51,363 bases of DNA, from NCBI GenBank assembly GCA_964573885.1, contig CAZNLL010000009.1, forward strand, positions 1 to 51,363. Reading direction: 5' to 3'. Below the pieces are notes generated by a model. That model searched no databases. It saw nothing but the letters and a program-made list of their open reading frames with translations, and was not told the origin of the DNA. This DNA comes from CAZNLL01 sp964573885 (GTDB taxonomy: Bacteria; Desulfobacterota; DSM-4660; Desulfatiglandales; Desulfatiglandaceae). Each line of letters opens with the position of its first letter. Position 1 is the first letter of the stretch. This document shows positions 50,134 to 51,363 of this stretch, one piece after another. The position numbers and the translations under genes are program-made.

Positions 50134-50393
50134 GTTACCTGACTCCTCTTTCAAGATCTTGGGTAAATCCTCCTGTAAAAACTTTATAATATCACGGCCT
50201 GTCCGTTGGGAGGAATAAAATATGGGGCCTCAAAAGAATCTGATTCCTTCCGGTAGGTGGCCATACGCCAATCCCCTGGCTTCTTAATGTTTTGGCTCCG
50301 TATTAACAATTGACATTAACTATCACTAATAGAAATTTAGCTGCCAATTACATAGGAGATCGCCGGATCGCCCTGCGGCCATGGGAAGGGACC

Positions 50394-50588
50394 ATGTCGA
50401 TGGAAAAACCGAAAGATGTGCTCAACATAAACGAACTGGCCAGTTATTTGGACATTCCCAAATCGACGATTTACAAGCTGGTTCGGGAAGGCAAGATCCC
50501 GGCCCAGAAAGTGGGGCGTCACTGGCGGTTTCACAAGGAAACCATCGATGCCTGGCTCGGGAACCGTACGGAGGCCGAGAAACCGTGA
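50394..50588 (+). CDS. Excisionase-type helix-turn-helix protein
   Basis: 64 aa from ATG 50394 (GGGAAGGG ahead; ATG 50400 also possible). DVLNINELASYLDIPKSTIYKLVREGKIPAQKVGRHWRFHKETIDAWL is the MerR/excisionase HTH_17 pattern: an HTH followed by the GxxWRF wing. Its stop overlaps the start of hsdM (GTGA), so the two are translationally coupled. Small HTH genes of this kind often precede type I restriction genes and may control them. Upstream, TTGACA (50310) has no matching -10; twin ATTAAC motifs flank it. The 50134-50393 gap shows nothing else. Confidence 0.82.
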   Translation: MSMEKPKDVLNINELASYLDIPKSTIYKLVREGKIPAQKVGRHWRFHKETIDAWLGNRTEAEKP

Positions 50589-51363
50589 ATACGAACAACT
50601 TCAGTGGAAAAGTAAGCTTCATCTGGTCAGTGGCAGACCTGCTGCGGGGTCCCTACCGCCCGAATCAATACAAGGACGTCATGCTGCCCATGACGATGCT
50701 TCGTCGGCTCGATTGCGTTCTGGAGCCGACCAAGGACAAGGTGCTGGCAAAACAGAAATCGCTTTCCGGCGGGAAAGTCAAAAAGATCGATCCCCTTCTG
50801 TGCCGGATTGCGGGAGTGCCCTTTTACAACACAAGCCGCTATTCATTCGAAAAGCTCAAAGGCGACCCCAACAACATCGCCGCCAACCTCACCAACTTCA
50901 TCAAGGGCTTTTCAAGCCGCGCCCGAGAGATCATCGAGAACTTCGGCTTCGAGGAACACATCGGCAAGCTCGATAAGGCGGACCGACTTTACCTCTTGGT
51001 ATCCCGGTTTTGCGATATTGACCTGCACCCGCGGGAAGTTTCAAACCTTGAGATGGGCTACATCTTCGAGGAACTGATCAGGCGGTTCAACGAGGCGTCG
51101 AACGAAGAGGCCGGCGACCATTTCACGCCCCGCGAGGTGATCCGCCTGATGGTCAACCTGATTTTCATGCCCGACAGCGAAGTGCTCACGACCAGGGGCA
51201 TTGTCAAGACGCTCTATGACCCGGCCTGTGGCACCGGCGGCATGCTGTCCGTTGCCGAAGATTATGTCCGGGAACTGAATCCCGACGCCCGCCTGGAGGT
51301 CTTCGGCCAGGACTACAACGCCCAGGCCTACGCCATCTGCGGGTCGGACATGATGATCAAGGG
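50585..51363 (+). CDS. hsdM: Type I restriction-modification DNA methyltransferase HsdM, 3' end cut by window
   Basis: 259 residues are visible from GTG 50585; no stop before the window end. N-terminal helical domain (SFIWSVADLLRGPYRPNQYKDVMLPMTMLRRLDCVLE), then HFTPREVIRLMVNLI (179-193) and SAM-binding motif I DPACGTGGML (212-221); the catalytic NPPF motif should follow just beyond the window. The subunit methylates adenine, and with HsdS and HsdR (presumably downstream) forms the restriction complex. The start has GGAGG at 50570 and overlaps the HTH gene stop. Host-defence module, often horizontally acquired; no boundary sequence is visible. Confidence 0.92.
   Translation, partial: MNTNNFSGKVSFIWSVADLLRGPYRPNQYKDVMLPMTMLRRLDCVLEPTKDKVLAKQKSLSGGKVKKIDPLLCRIAGVPFYNTSRYSFEKLKGDPNNIAANLTNFIKGFSSRAREIIENFGFEEHIGKLDKADRLYLLVSRFCDIDLHPREVSNLEMGYIFEELIRRFNEASNEEAGDHFTPREVIRLMVNLIFMPDSEVLTTRGIVKTLYDPACGTGGMLSVAEDYVRELNPDARLEVFGQDYNAQAYAICGSDMMIK

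Noticed and set aside
1..51363. tRNA, rRNA, CRISPR arrays, IS elements or prophage
   Set aside because: Read on both strands for conserved arms, regularly spaced repeats and transposase motifs; none was recognised. A covariance-model tRNA search would settle this.

Overview
The window reads as chromosome from an anaerobic, GC-rich Desulfobacterota-type (deltaproteobacterial) organism. This is an inference from gene content: an octaheme HAO-like cytochrome c, FolE2, a free-standing AICAR transformylase, a two-subunit P-protein, a multi-cluster ferredoxin-like protein, a ferritin-like diiron protein, and a TGAGCCTGCCGAA-type intergenic repeat. No rRNA, tRNA, CRISPR array or insertion sequence was recognised. 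The ends cut through folE2 (left) and a type I restriction hsdM (right).

Layout. 1-2109: folE2 (partial) and an AICAR transformylase lacking the IMP cyclohydrolase domain, closed by an intrinsic terminator. 2123-8681 (minus): an EndoQ-like PHP nuclease fused to a UvrD helicase and ending in a clamp-binding-like QLELF, a secreted papain-family protease with calcium-loop (dockerin-like) repeats, and recD. 8834-12632: a ferredoxin-like protein, infA, a small secreted protein and a sodium:solute symporter. 12872-26176 (minus): one long, tightly packed array gcvH-gcvPA-gcvPB-FAD oxidoreductase-lipB-lipA-recC-recB. Facing away from it is a single gene in which the glycine-cleavage T protein is fused to a serine hydroxymethyltransferase-like enzyme (26611-29262). 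29281-31348 (minus): a kinase-fold-like protein, a ferritin-like protein and a CBS-CBS-ACT protein. 31639-38704 (plus): dinG-type helicase, pheA preceded by a complete attenuator, octaheme cytochrome, and a PpiD-like chaperone. 39478-43877: an LsrF-like aldolase/thiolase, a zinc alcohol dehydrogenase, a class II aldolase and a YhaM-like nuclease. 43874-50133: exported Pcm, a 2-hydroxyacid dehydrogenase, and a minus-strand run crotonase-rlmE-yebC-ruvC-ruvA-ruvB. 50394-51363: a small excisionase-type HTH protein overlapping hsdM.

How the parts work together. H, P and T proteins split glycine to CO2, ammonia and methylene-tetrahydrofolate. LipB and LipA make the lipoyl arm that GcvH needs, and the SHMT-like half fused to GcvT could use methylene-tetrahydrofolate on the spot to interconvert glycine and serine. 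A formyl-folate-using enzyme (AICAR transformylase) lies in the same window, and FolE2 belongs to folate or queuosine synthesis. Recombination and repair genes are numerous: RecBC with a detached RecD, RuvABC, DinG, and EndoQ-UvrD.

The strongest regulatory discovery is upstream of pheA. A TTGACA promoter at 33620 precedes a 21-codon leader ORF (33693-33758) whose codons 9-14 read FSFFFF. It is followed by three mutually exclusive RNA helices ending in a strong intrinsic terminator: a textbook phenylalanine attenuator, built from a leader too short for standard gene calling. The most notable protein architectures are the EndoQ-UvrD fusion and the GcvT-SHMT fusion.
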